Shown one piece after another: positions 1 through 7,800 of a stretch of 14,742 nucleotides of DNA (position 1 is its first letter; each line of letters opens with the position of its first letter). Position numbers and translations under genes: made by a program. The DNA lies in the NCBI GenBank assembly GCA_964502525.1, contig CAZCXH010000126.1:1-14742 (forward strand), read 5' to 3'. The stretch comes from DATLYB01 sp964502525 (GTDB lineage: Bacteria > Bacteroidota > Bacteroidia > Chitinophagales > CAIOSU01). The notes under the pieces were generated by a model. That model searched no databases. It had not been told where the DNA came from and was given only the letters and a program-made list of their open reading frames with translations.

Positions 1-251
1 AATTAACTTCGGACATTGTGCAAAGCCCCAGCGGGGCGACCTTTTAAGAAGAAAGAAAATCCCTATCCCGAACTCACGTTATCAGCCAAACAAAAGACAT
101 TCGGTGATGCTCCAAGCTCCGTCAGTATATGCGAGATGCAAACCCTGGACTGAAAAGGAAATGAGGGTTATAATGATAGACATTGCTGAAACTTCTTTAG
201 GAGCTCTAAATCAGTTGGGATAATGCTCCGCCCATTCCTGAGGGGAATTTT
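1..251. other. Gene-free left margin
   Basis: No reading frame of convincing length or family resemblance is visible on either strand. The stretch holds a strong GC-rich hairpin at 25-37 and otherwise moderately AT-rich unique-looking sequence. The longest in-frame run from an ATG near 163 is about 20 codons and resembles nothing I recognise. It lies downstream of the Nod-like gene, so it is not that gene's promoter. It could be a decayed mobile element or an intergenic repeat family member, but nothing in the sequence proves this. Confidence 0.5.
25..37. repeat. GC-rich palindromic hairpin
   Basis: A perfect 5-bp stem of GCCCC and GGGGC encloses the 3-base loop AGC, followed within a few bases by a short T-run (CTTTTAA). 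Read on the plus strand this could be a short intrinsic terminator for a gene left of the window; it could equally be one unit of a dispersed GC-hairpin repeat. The stem is short, so the terminator reading is tentative. Confidence 0.35.
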
Positions 252-254
252 TTA

Positions 255-346
255 AGGGCAGTTCAAAAAATTCAACAACTTACTCCCTCTTCAGATGGAG
301 AAGGGTTGGGGTGAGGTGTAAAAAGAGCAATTTTTAGAACTGCCCT
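255..346. repeat. MITE-like inverted-repeat element, copy 1
   Basis: A 92-bp element bounded by terminal inverted repeats: the left arm AGGGCAGTTC continues into an A-rich run, and the right arm mirrors it. The arms pair over 18 bp with one mismatch, extended by TTAA on the outer side (252-349). The same element, about 93% identical (five substitutions and one 1-base indel), occurs at 10674-10764. The interior carries an imperfect short hairpin around CAGATGGAG and a GGGTTGGGGTGAGG block. There is no coding capacity, so it would be non-autonomous if mobile. Its right edge overlaps the TAA stop codon of the Nod-like gene by one base. In an RNA the two arms would form one long stem-loop, which could end or protect the 3' end of that transcript. 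Confidence 0.8.
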
Positions 347-2721
347 TAATTCAACCCAATTTCTACCGTTTCCTCAATCATCGCCACGCTCTCGTGAATC
401 GTTTTTGCTGCCGGTTTCAGTGAGCCAGCGCGCGACAGCACAAACCACACCAACGGAATCACGCCTCCGAAGAGAAACAGCATCGAGCCGATGCCGCGCA
501 GCCAGGTGAGCGTTTTAAATGAAGCGCTTGTGATGAACTCGTTGGAACGGGCATACCACAATCCTTTTTCAATCACCTCATTCAACTGGATGGCGCCAGC
601 CGGAAAAAGGTCGAGCGTTACCATCAGCAGCAAGCCGATATTCAGCGACCAGAACGAGGTTCGTACGAGCCTGCGGCTCCAGCGTTCCGGCTTAAAAATG
701 AGGTTGCAAACGAAAAGCATTCCTGCAAGCGACAGGTTGCCGTAAACCCCAAACAAAGCAGCATGACCATGATTCACGGTGAGGTAGGTGCCATGCTCAT
801 AATAATTCACTATCGGCAAATTGATAATCAATCCGAACACGCCCGCACCGAAAAAATTCCAGAAATTCACTCCCACCAGAAAAAGAAAAACTTCCGGCAA
901 TGCAAACACGCCATAAGCTTCCCTGCCTCCGTTGATGTGCAGTGAAACGTTGGGCATGTTGCGGAAACGCCATGCTTCAATGGTCAGCAGGACGAGCGGC
1001 ACAACCTGAAGCGTGGAGAAAACGCTCCCCAGCGCCATCGTGGCAACGGGCTTGGCATTCCAATAAAAATTATGCGAGATGCCGAGCAGTCCTGAGCCTA
1101 AAAACAGCAGCGTGGCAAGATATACAATGCGTATCGCGGCCTTCTTTCCCACCAGGCCCATAACCACCATCAGGTACGCTACGATAATCGTGGTGAACAC
1201 TTCAAAAAACGCCTCCGCCCACATATGCACCACGCACCACCGCCAGAAGTCAGCAATCACGAAGTTGGTGCTTGGGGTAGCCACAAATCCCGAAAGAAAC
1301 AACAGCGAAACGGTGACGGTGGAATACACCAACCAGTTGGGCAGCGCCCAGTATTGACCTTTCTGAAATGCGGGCAGCGCGCCTCTCACTATAACCACCG
1401 ACCACAGCGCGAGTATTGCCAGCAGCAAAAACTGATAAGCTTTTCCCAACTCCACAAATTCCCAGCCCTGATGTCCGAACCAATACCACCAATCGCCCGT
1501 CAAGCCTTTCGGTCCCATGAAGATACCCGCCATCGAACCGCCTGCCATCACCACTATCATCCAAAACAGCAAGTTGACCAGAGATTTTTGCCCGGGCACT
1601 TCTTTCTTCGATAATAGCGGCAGCACGAAAATCGAGCTTGCAATCCAGCACGCTGCTATCCACAGCAGCGAAAGCAGGACGTGCCAGCTTCGCGAAATGA
1701 CAATGGGAAGAACTCCTGAGATATCAATGCCCGCAATACCGATGAAATCAACAAACTCATTGATGGTGAGCACTCCGCTTGATACCTGAATCAGAAACAG
1801 CGCAGCGGCAGCAAAGAAAAATTTGTAAGTGGCGCGCTGGCTCGGAGTGGGCATGAATTTGTTGACGCGGCTTAAGGTGAGCACCGGTGTCGCGTCTTCG
1901 CGGTAGTAGCGGTCGGTGAGTTGGTCGAACTGCCCGTAAAAATAGAGCACCAACCCCAGCCCGAGGATAAAGCCTAAGATGCCGATAATACTCCAGAACA
2001 TCACCGGAGTGGTGGGCGTATTGCCGGCTTTTGCATCGAAGGGCCAGTTGTGAGTATAGCTGAATGTTTCGCCCGGACGCTGCACTCCGCACACCCAGGC
2101 GCCCCAAAAGAAAAATGCCGCAAGCTGCGACAACTCCCTTTTGTCGGTGATGTAGCCGGGCGGTGGAAAGGGGCTGTTCCTGTCAGGACTCAGGAACATC
2201 AGGATGTAATACTCAGCCAGGCGCTTCACTGCATAAGCCTGCGCTTTGGTGAGTTGAACGGAGTTATCGGATTCGGAATAGGTGTTGCGCTTGATTTCCG
2301 CCTTCACCTTTTCTTCTATCGCTCTCAACTCGAATTGGTCCGGTTCTTTTTGAGAGGCATGAATGAACGCATTCATGTAAAATTCATTCATGTAATGTGC
2401 GGTTTGGTGAAGCGCCTCCGCAGTGAAATCAGGACCCCTACCCGCCCCATCGCCAAACATGCTCCCGTATTCCATCAAGGCGTATTTAAGGAACACTGCC
2501 TGCCCGCCTTCAATATCAGCGGTGGCAATCAGCGTTTCGCCATCCGGAGATTTGAAGTTTGCTTTGGCAGGCGCCTCATAATAGGTTTGGTAGCCTATCA
2601 TCACGACACCGCTGATGCTGACGGCAAAAATGAAGAGAAGGGGAATCCACCAATTTTTGGGATTCATCAGGAAATGTAAAACATGCCGGTTGTCAGGAGC
2701 GCTGGCAGTTGACTTTTCCAT
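346..2721 (-). CDS. nod: Putative nitric oxide dismutase (qNOR-family, Nod-like)
   Basis: A 791-residue integral membrane protein of the haem-copper oxidase superfamily, quinol nitric oxide reductase (qNOR/NorZ) branch. One N-terminal membrane segment (about 24-44) is followed by a periplasmic domain (about 45-238) and some 13 further helices. Haem ligands are present: H347 (RSWH), and H651 and H653 in VNHGHAALFGVYG. The FeB motif VVHMWAEAFFEVF gives H499, E503 and E507. Against canonical qNOR (Geobacillus numbering H559-H560, E581) this protein reads GISHNFYW, so the second FeB histidine is N551, and STLQVVPL, so the catalytic glutamate is Q572. The quinol-site histidine of TAHYTVEG is lost (about L318) and the aspartate of the last helix is S746. 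These changes are, as I recall, those that define Nod (2 NO -> N2 + O2). Length is normal and the frame is intact. Expect automatic annotation as norB/norZ. qNOR-family membership is certain; the Nod activity is inferred. Confidence 0.85.
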   Translation of the reverse strand: MEKSTASAPDNRHVLHFLMNPKNWWIPLLFIFAVSISGVVMIGYQTYYEAPAKANFKSPDGETLIATADIEGGQAVFLKYALMEYGSMFGDGAGRGPDFTAEALHQTAHYMNEFYMNAFIHASQKEPDQFELRAIEEKVKAEIKRNTYSESDNSVQLTKAQAYAVKRLAEYYILMFLSPDRNSPFPPPGYITDKRELSQLAAFFFWGAWVCGVQRPGETFSYTHNWPFDAKAGNTPTTPVMFWSIIGILGFILGLGLVLYFYGQFDQLTDRYYREDATPVLTLSRVNKFMPTPSQRATYKFFFAAAALFLIQVSSGVLTINEFVDFIGIAGIDISGVLPIVISRSWHVLLSLLWIAACWIASSIFVLPLLSKKEVPGQKSLVNLLFWMIVVMAGGSMAGIFMGPKGLTGDWWYWFGHQGWEFVELGKAYQFLLLAILALWSVVIVRGALPAFQKGQYWALPNWLVYSTVTVSLLFLSGFVATPSTNFVIADFWRWCVVHMWAEAFFEVFTTIIVAYLMVVMGLVGKKAAIRIVYLATLLFLGSGLLGISHNFYWNAKPVATMALGSVFSTLQVVPLVLLTIEAWRFRNMPNVSLHINGGREAYGVFALPEVFLFLVGVNFWNFFGAGVFGLIINLPIVNYYEHGTYLTVNHGHAALFGVYGNLSLAGMLFVCNLIFKPERWSRRLVRTSFWSLNIGLLLMVTLDLFPAGAIQLNEVIEKGLWYARSNEFITSASFKTLTWLRGIGSMLFLFGGVIPLVWFVLSRAGSLKPAAKTIHESVAMIEETVEIGLN

Positions 2722-2748
2722 GAGTTGATATAGGAAGCTATGTGATCT

Positions 2749-2768
2749 TCATTATTTGAAATTAATGA
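2749..2768. promoter_or_regulatory. Possible operator dyad upstream of the Nod-like gene
   Basis: TCATTA and TAATGA form a perfect 6-bp dyad separated by 8 bases, 28-47 bases upstream of the Nod-like gene's start. A palindrome in this place could be a regulator site, for example for a Crp/Fnr-family NO or redox sensor. The sequence does not match the classical FNR or CRP consensus, and in AT-rich DNA a 6-bp dyad can arise by chance. Confidence 0.2.
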
Positions 2769-2788
2769 TGAATGATGAGGAAAGTTAA

Positions 2789-3028
2789 AGAAACAAAGCA
2801 ATTTACTGCGGGAGTTGCCTGGATGATGATTTAATCAAAGACCGTGGGCGCATCTGCCAGGCGCACCCGGGCAAGTTCGATGTGCGCGTGTTGCTCCGCC
2901 ATGAATCTGAATCCTATACAGTCGAGCTTTCCTGCAATAAATACAAAGTGGACGCCAGCAAGGATCTTATCGGTATGCTCGAAGGGTATGAAAGTATTGA
3001 GTTTGAGTTGAATGTGAATGGAATGTGA
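2789..3028 (+). pseudogene. dnaE: Remnant of DNA polymerase III alpha C-terminus
   Basis: The plus strand is open from a TAA at 2786-2788 to the TGA at 3026-3028. The last ~60 codons read like the extreme C-terminus of Bacteroidota DnaE: DDLIKDRGRICQAHPGKF, then YTVELSCNKYKVD, then a terminal FELN segment. There is no ATG, GTG or TTG near the start of the similarity; the first in-frame starts lie inside it. The catalytic and PHP parts of the polymerase, more than 1000 residues, are absent because the divergent Nod-like gene begins at 2721. I read this as a 3' fragment left after a rearrangement that placed the Nod-like gene here. It could instead be an unrelated small protein or an assembly join. 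Its stop overlaps GTG 3025-3027. Confidence 0.6.
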
Positions 3029-3072
3029 ATGGACACGTGCATTTGTTAAAAGGGATTGAGTATTTTCACTCA

Positions 3073-3750
3073 GTGAACCTTCTTTCCCACTACTATCTCG
3101 AACAGCATCGCTGCCCTTATCACAAACTGGGCGCACTGATGCCGGATATCATCTACCAGTTTAACCGCAGGATGCGCAGGGAAATTTTCAGCAGCGGAAC
3201 GCCCGAACAGGAGGAGCACCGCCAGATTTTCGAGGGCATCAAGAGCCACTACCATGCTGATGCAGTGTTTCACGGATCTGAATTTTTCAGGCATTATAGC
3301 GGTCTTATTCATTCTCAACTGAAAGAATTGCCGCTTCCCACTGTCACATTCAGGTCATATTTTCTTGCGCATGTTTTTCTCGAATTGATGCTTGATCGGG
3401 TGCTTGCCAAACAATATCCGTATTTGTGCGTAGAGATTTACATTGACCTGGAAGCGGTCAATCCCGAAGCGGCAGCATCGTATTTTTCGCGGGTTGGAAA
3501 AACGGGGGTTTGTACTGAATTTTTTAATAACTTTAATAGACTCCTTAATGCCCGATATCTACATTTGTTATCTGACAATGAAATGTTTGTTAAAGCGTTA
3601 CTCAGGGCGTATCAAAAGATAAACCCTGCACGTCCCAGCCGGGAGGAAGCGAGGATCCTGATGGCATTGGCGGATGAAGTTGAAAACGTACACCGCCAGC
3701 AACTGTTGGGTATTTTTGAAACGATGCGCAACCATCCGACATACGCCTAA
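3073..3750 (+). CDS. AcpH/DUF479-like HD-fold protein, function unknown
   Basis: A 225-residue soluble protein with no signal peptide. The N-terminus NLLSHYYL followed by GALMPD (20-25) resembles the M-N-x-L-(S/A)-H-x-Y-L...G-N-x-x-P-D opening of the acyl-carrier-protein phosphodiesterase (AcpH, DUF479) family. Further candidate metal or active-site residues are H6, D25, H59, H61, D63, H67 (GIKSHYHADAVFH) and H100 with D108 in AHVFLELMLD. The similarity to AcpH is distant, and the substrate of the Bacteroidota relatives is not known to me, so removal of phosphopantetheine from ACP is only a suggestion. I chose the GTG at 3073 because homologues begin at this motif; the frame also extends to a GTG at 3025 that overlaps the stop of the dnaE remnant. 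The next gene starts 14 bases downstream on the same strand. Confidence 0.65.
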   Translation: MNLLSHYYLEQHRCPYHKLGALMPDIIYQFNRRMRREIFSSGTPEQEEHRQIFEGIKSHYHADAVFHGSEFFRHYSGLIHSQLKELPLPTVTFRSYFLAHVFLELMLDRVLAKQYPYLCVEIYIDLEAVNPEAAASYFSRVGKTGVCTEFFNNFNRLLNARYLHLLSDNEMFVKALLRAYQKINPARPSREEARILMALADEVENVHRQQLLGIFETMRNHPTYA

Positions 3751-3764
3751 AACACAAATTGAAT

Positions 3765-4862
3765 ATGAACCTAACCCGTTCCTTTCTGTTAGCTGTAGCT
3801 GCCCTGCTATTTGCTGCTGCGGGTTTTACGCAGCCGAGAAAATACAGCAACGCCTTTCTTGACATCGGCATTGGCGCCCGCGGGCTTGCCATGTCAAATG
3901 CCAGCGTTGCTACAGTAAGCGATGCCACCACAGGTTTCTGGAACCCTGCCGCCATGACGCGCGTCACAAGCAACATCAACATTTCACTGATGCATTCCGA
4001 GCATTTCGCAGGCATCAGCAAGCATGATTTCGGTGGCGTGGTGGTGCCGTTCAAAGATAAGCAGCGTTATATCGGCATTTCGATGATACGCCTGGGAACG
4101 GATGACATCCATCAAACGCTGGGCGTTGACTTTTTCAATGCGGACGGGAGCATCAATTACAACAACATCAAATCGTTTTCGGTGGCTGACTGGGCCTTCC
4201 TGTTTTCTTATGCTCAAAAGATCAATAAGATAAAGGGGTTGAGCCTGGGCGGCAACGTGAAAATCGTTTACCGCAATGCGGGGAGTTTTGCCACGGCATG
4301 GGGGTTCGGGCTTGACTTTTCAGCCATCTATGACCTGAAGCAATGGCGATTGGGCGTGATGGCGAAAGACGTCACCGGCACGTTCAACGCGTGGTCGTTC
4401 AGCTTTTCGGAAAAGGAGAAGGAGGAGCTGGTGGCAACGGGCAACATCGTTCCAACGAATTCGCTGGAGGTGACGGTTCCGAAGTTCATTTTCGCGGCTG
4501 CGTATGAGGTAAACATCAAAGATAAATTCATTATACTCCCGGAACTGGATTTCGAGATGACCACGGATGGCGACCGCCCTTTCATGCCGCTGCGGACGAA
4601 CGCAGTGACGTTTGATCCGCGCTTCGGTCTGGAACTAAATTACCGGAATATCATTTACGTTCGCGGTGGAATAGGGAACTTCCAGACGCCTACGGATGAA
4701 ACCGGGGAAAAGACGGTGACGTTTCAGCCCACCATTGGCGTAGGTTTGAAAATAAAAACATTTGGACTTGACTATGCTTTCACTGACATCGGTGACCAGT
4801 CATACGCGCTCTATTCGCACGTGATTTCTTTGAGCCTTGGCGTCAATAAGAAAAAACAGTAA
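3765..4862 (+). CDS. porV2: PorV/PorQ-family outer-membrane protein (PorV2-like)
   Basis: A 365-residue predicted outer-membrane beta-barrel. It starts with a signal peptide (charged MNLTR, then a Leu/Ala-rich core ending near FAAAGFTQ). The mature N-terminus carries the family hallmark FLDIGIGARGLAMSNASVA...DATTGFWNPAAM, typical of PorV/PorQ (UPF0164-like) proteins. The rest is a series of amphipathic strands with turns such as GLSLGGNVKIVYR and FGLDYAFTDIGDQSYALYS, and the usual strand-like end. PorV proteins act as shuttles or attachment factors for T9SS cargo at the outer membrane. The C25 peptidase gene starts 6 bases downstream, so the two are surely co-transcribed, the arrangement I know as a PorV2/PorU2 pair. 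The ATG at 3765 is preferred to the TTG at 3759. Whether it serves the main T9SS or only its partner is not shown by the sequence. Confidence 0.85.
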   Translation: MNLTRSFLLAVAALLFAAAGFTQPRKYSNAFLDIGIGARGLAMSNASVATVSDATTGFWNPAAMTRVTSNINISLMHSEHFAGISKHDFGGVVVPFKDKQRYIGISMIRLGTDDIHQTLGVDFFNADGSINYNNIKSFSVADWAFLFSYAQKINKIKGLSLGGNVKIVYRNAGSFATAWGFGLDFSAIYDLKQWRLGVMAKDVTGTFNAWSFSFSEKEKEELVATGNIVPTNSLEVTVPKFIFAAAYEVNIKDKFIILPELDFEMTTDGDRPFMPLRTNAVTFDPRFGLELNYRNIIYVRGGIGNFQTPTDETGEKTVTFQPTIGVGLKIKTFGLDYAFTDIGDQSYALYSHVISLSLGVNKKKQ

Positions 4863-4868
4863 AGCGCT

Positions 4869-7800
4869 TTGAAGCCCCTCAAGCTACATATTGTTTCACT
4901 GCTGCTCTTCGCCTCCGCGCTGGCATACGGGAAATATGGCAACGAGTGGATCGAATATAACCTCACCTACTACAAGTTCAACATCATGCGGGCTGATCCG
5001 GGGCTATACCGCATCAGCTACGCCACGTTGAGCAGCATGCCGGACACCACTTTCAGGGGGACGCAGATTTCAAAGATCAATCTCTTCAACAAGGGTGAAT
5101 CTGTGCCGCTTTATATTCATGATGCAAACGGAAACGGATATTTCAATGCCAATGATTTCATTGAGTTCTATGGTCAGCGCAATGACGGGTCTTTAGATTC
5201 TAATCTTTATGCAAACCCGCTGACGGAGCAACCCAATCCCTACGTCAGCTTGTTCAATGACACTGCGGTTTATTTCCTTGTTGCAAATTCTTTATTGCCC
5301 GTTAGGAGAATCAGCAATATCCAAAACAACCTTGTTAACCCGCCTGCGAAGGAAGCGTATTTCATGCACACGGAGCGGTATTCCCAAACAGGGCATTTTT
5401 TACCGGGCAGGGAGTATAACATTGGCGGCAAACCCGTTCACGAATCTGTTTTCGCGGAAGGGGAGGGATTTGGCGAGTACACCAACATTCCACAGGTGGG
5501 CATGGAGCCGGGGCAGATTTACCGGAATGCCCCTGTTAACGCTCACATTAATGCCAGCATCATCATACCCGACCAGGACGGCATGCACACAATATCCATG
5601 GAAACCGAGTTATATCAGTTTCCATCAGATACATTCTATAATTCATGTTTAAGAAAGTACAGCCTGGAACTTCCTTTGAGCAAGCTGCTGAATTTCGAAT
5701 TTTTCACGGTATTCTCCAACGGAAGAAAATCCATTTCGCTTGTGGAACTCACCTACCCGCACGAGTTTTCTTTGCCGCAGGCAACAAGATTCTACTTTGC
5801 CCTTAATGCCGGTTCCAATGCTGCGCGTTACCTTGAGATCAGTTCTTTCGAAGACAGGGGCACCAGCCCTATCCTTTATGACTTAACCAACAATCTGCGG
5901 ATAACAGGCTCCATGGCATCCATTGGCGTCCCTCACAAATTTACATTGCCCCCGCAATCGGGCATCGCGAGGCGCGAATTATTTCTTACCAGCCAGAACC
6001 CAGCGGACATAATTGAAATCACTCAGTTTGACAGGGTCAGTTTCATGAATTACTTTAATTCGGACTTTCAGGGCGATTACATCATTCTCACCCATCCCAA
6101 ACTGCGCACCGGAACAATAGATTATGTCAATGAATACGCCAAATACCGACAAAGCATTGACGGGGGCATGCACACTGTTGAGATCGTTTCCATCAGCCAG
6201 CTTTATGACCAGTTTGCCTACGGCATCAGAAAGCATCCGCTTGCCGTCCGGAATTTTATTGACTTTGCGCTTGACAAATGGAGCATCAAGCCTGAACATC
6301 TTTTCATCATCGGCAAAGGGCGGGAATATGTTTATTCATCAGGTGATCCGCCATCCACCTATGACAAGCTGAAATATAACTCTCAGATGTACGCGCAGTG
6401 TCTGGTGCCCACCTTCGGACATCCCGGCTCTGACGCGCAACTGACGGCAACAAAGACTTCGATAACACCGAGGGTGGCAGTCGGCAGGCTTTCGGTTGAA
6501 GCCCCAGCGGACATCAATGCATATCTGCAGAAAGTGAAAGGGTATGAGCGGGTGCAGCGCGAAGCTGGCGGCCAGTATCAGACCATTGATAACAAGTTAT
6601 GGATGAAGCGCGTGCTGCACATGGGCGGTGGCGAAGGGGCGCAGCAGCAAGGTCAGTTCAAGACATGGCTTCTGAATTACGAGGATGTCATTGAAGACAC
6701 CCTTTTTGGCGGAGTGGTGTATCCTTTTTACAAAACCAGCACCGCACCAATACAGGAGGTTCAGCCGGATTACCTGCGCGAGCTGATCAACACCGGAGTT
6801 TCCCTCATCACCTTTTTCGGGCATTCTTCGGCAGAAGCGTTTGACATTGCCATTGATCCGCCCAATACTTTCACCAATTTAGATAAGTACCACCTGCTGT
6901 TGTCCAACGGTTGTTTTGCCGGCTATCTTTTTAATCCCCAACGCGGCATCAGCGAAGACTTTGTGCTTGCCGATGGAAAGGCGGCAATCGGATTCATCTC
7001 TACTGCAACTTTCTCCAGCGATTACGGGCTTAATGTTTTCACTGAAAATTTTTACAAGAACCTCGGTCAGAAGAATTACGGCAACTCTATCGGAACAATT
7101 ATGCGGGGCACCATCCAGGATGTTGAAACATGCTGCCCGATCGTTTTCAACAAAATCATTGCAGAAGAAATGACGCTTCATGCCGATCCCGGCATTAAGA
7201 TCAATCCACACGCGCAGCCAGACTATGCGCTGGAGCCGCAAATGGTGTCGTTTTTGCCTGCAACCGTCAACATTGAGGATGAATCATTCGAGTTGAAGGT
7301 AATTGTTACGAACCTCGGCAAGGCGGTTGACGACAGCGTTAACCTCGTGGTAACGCGGTATTTTCCAAACGCAAATGACGGCAGCATATCATTCGTGAAA
7401 CGAATAAGGGGCACCTATTTCAGCGACACGGTTTCGTTTACGATTCCCACCGGCACGTCCGAATCGTTCGGGTTGAACACCTTCCGTATCAAGGTGGACC
7501 AGAATGAGGAAGTGGCTGAACTATCTGAATCCAATAACGAGTTGGGAGCTTTGACGCTCAACATCACCTCGGAGGATGTTTTTCCAATCCATCCTTATGA
7601 ATTTGCCATCGTGCCGCAACAGCCTGTCACGTTGAAAGCTTCCACCGCCAACGTTTTCGCTCCAGTGAACACCTACAGGATGGAAATTGATACAACGGAG
7701 TTATTCAACAGTCCGCTTCGTGACTCAGCAACCATTACTCAAACAGGAGGAGTGCTTACATGGACTCCTTCGATCACTTACATGGACAGCATGGTTTATT

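Noticed and set aside
1006..1071. Sequencing errors as the cause of the N551 and Q572 changes
   Set aside because: Two independent substitutions plus loss of the quinol-site His and Asp occur in an intact, otherwise conserved frame; isolated errors would not create this coordinated pattern.
2050..2679. 209-codon plus-strand reading frame opposite the Nod-like gene
   Set aside because: It lies entirely antisense to a strongly conserved membrane protein and its translation shows no family motif or signal; it is a shadow frame.
2722..2788. FNR or CRP box in front of the Nod-like gene
   Set aside because: Only a half-match (TGTGA) is visible and the second half is absent; the TCATTA/TAATGA dyad is listed instead at low confidence.
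2831..3136. 101-codon minus-strand frame across the dnaE remnant
   Set aside because: The plus strand here shows recognisable DnaE C-terminal sequence and the start of the AcpH-like gene; the minus frame has no resemblance to anything.
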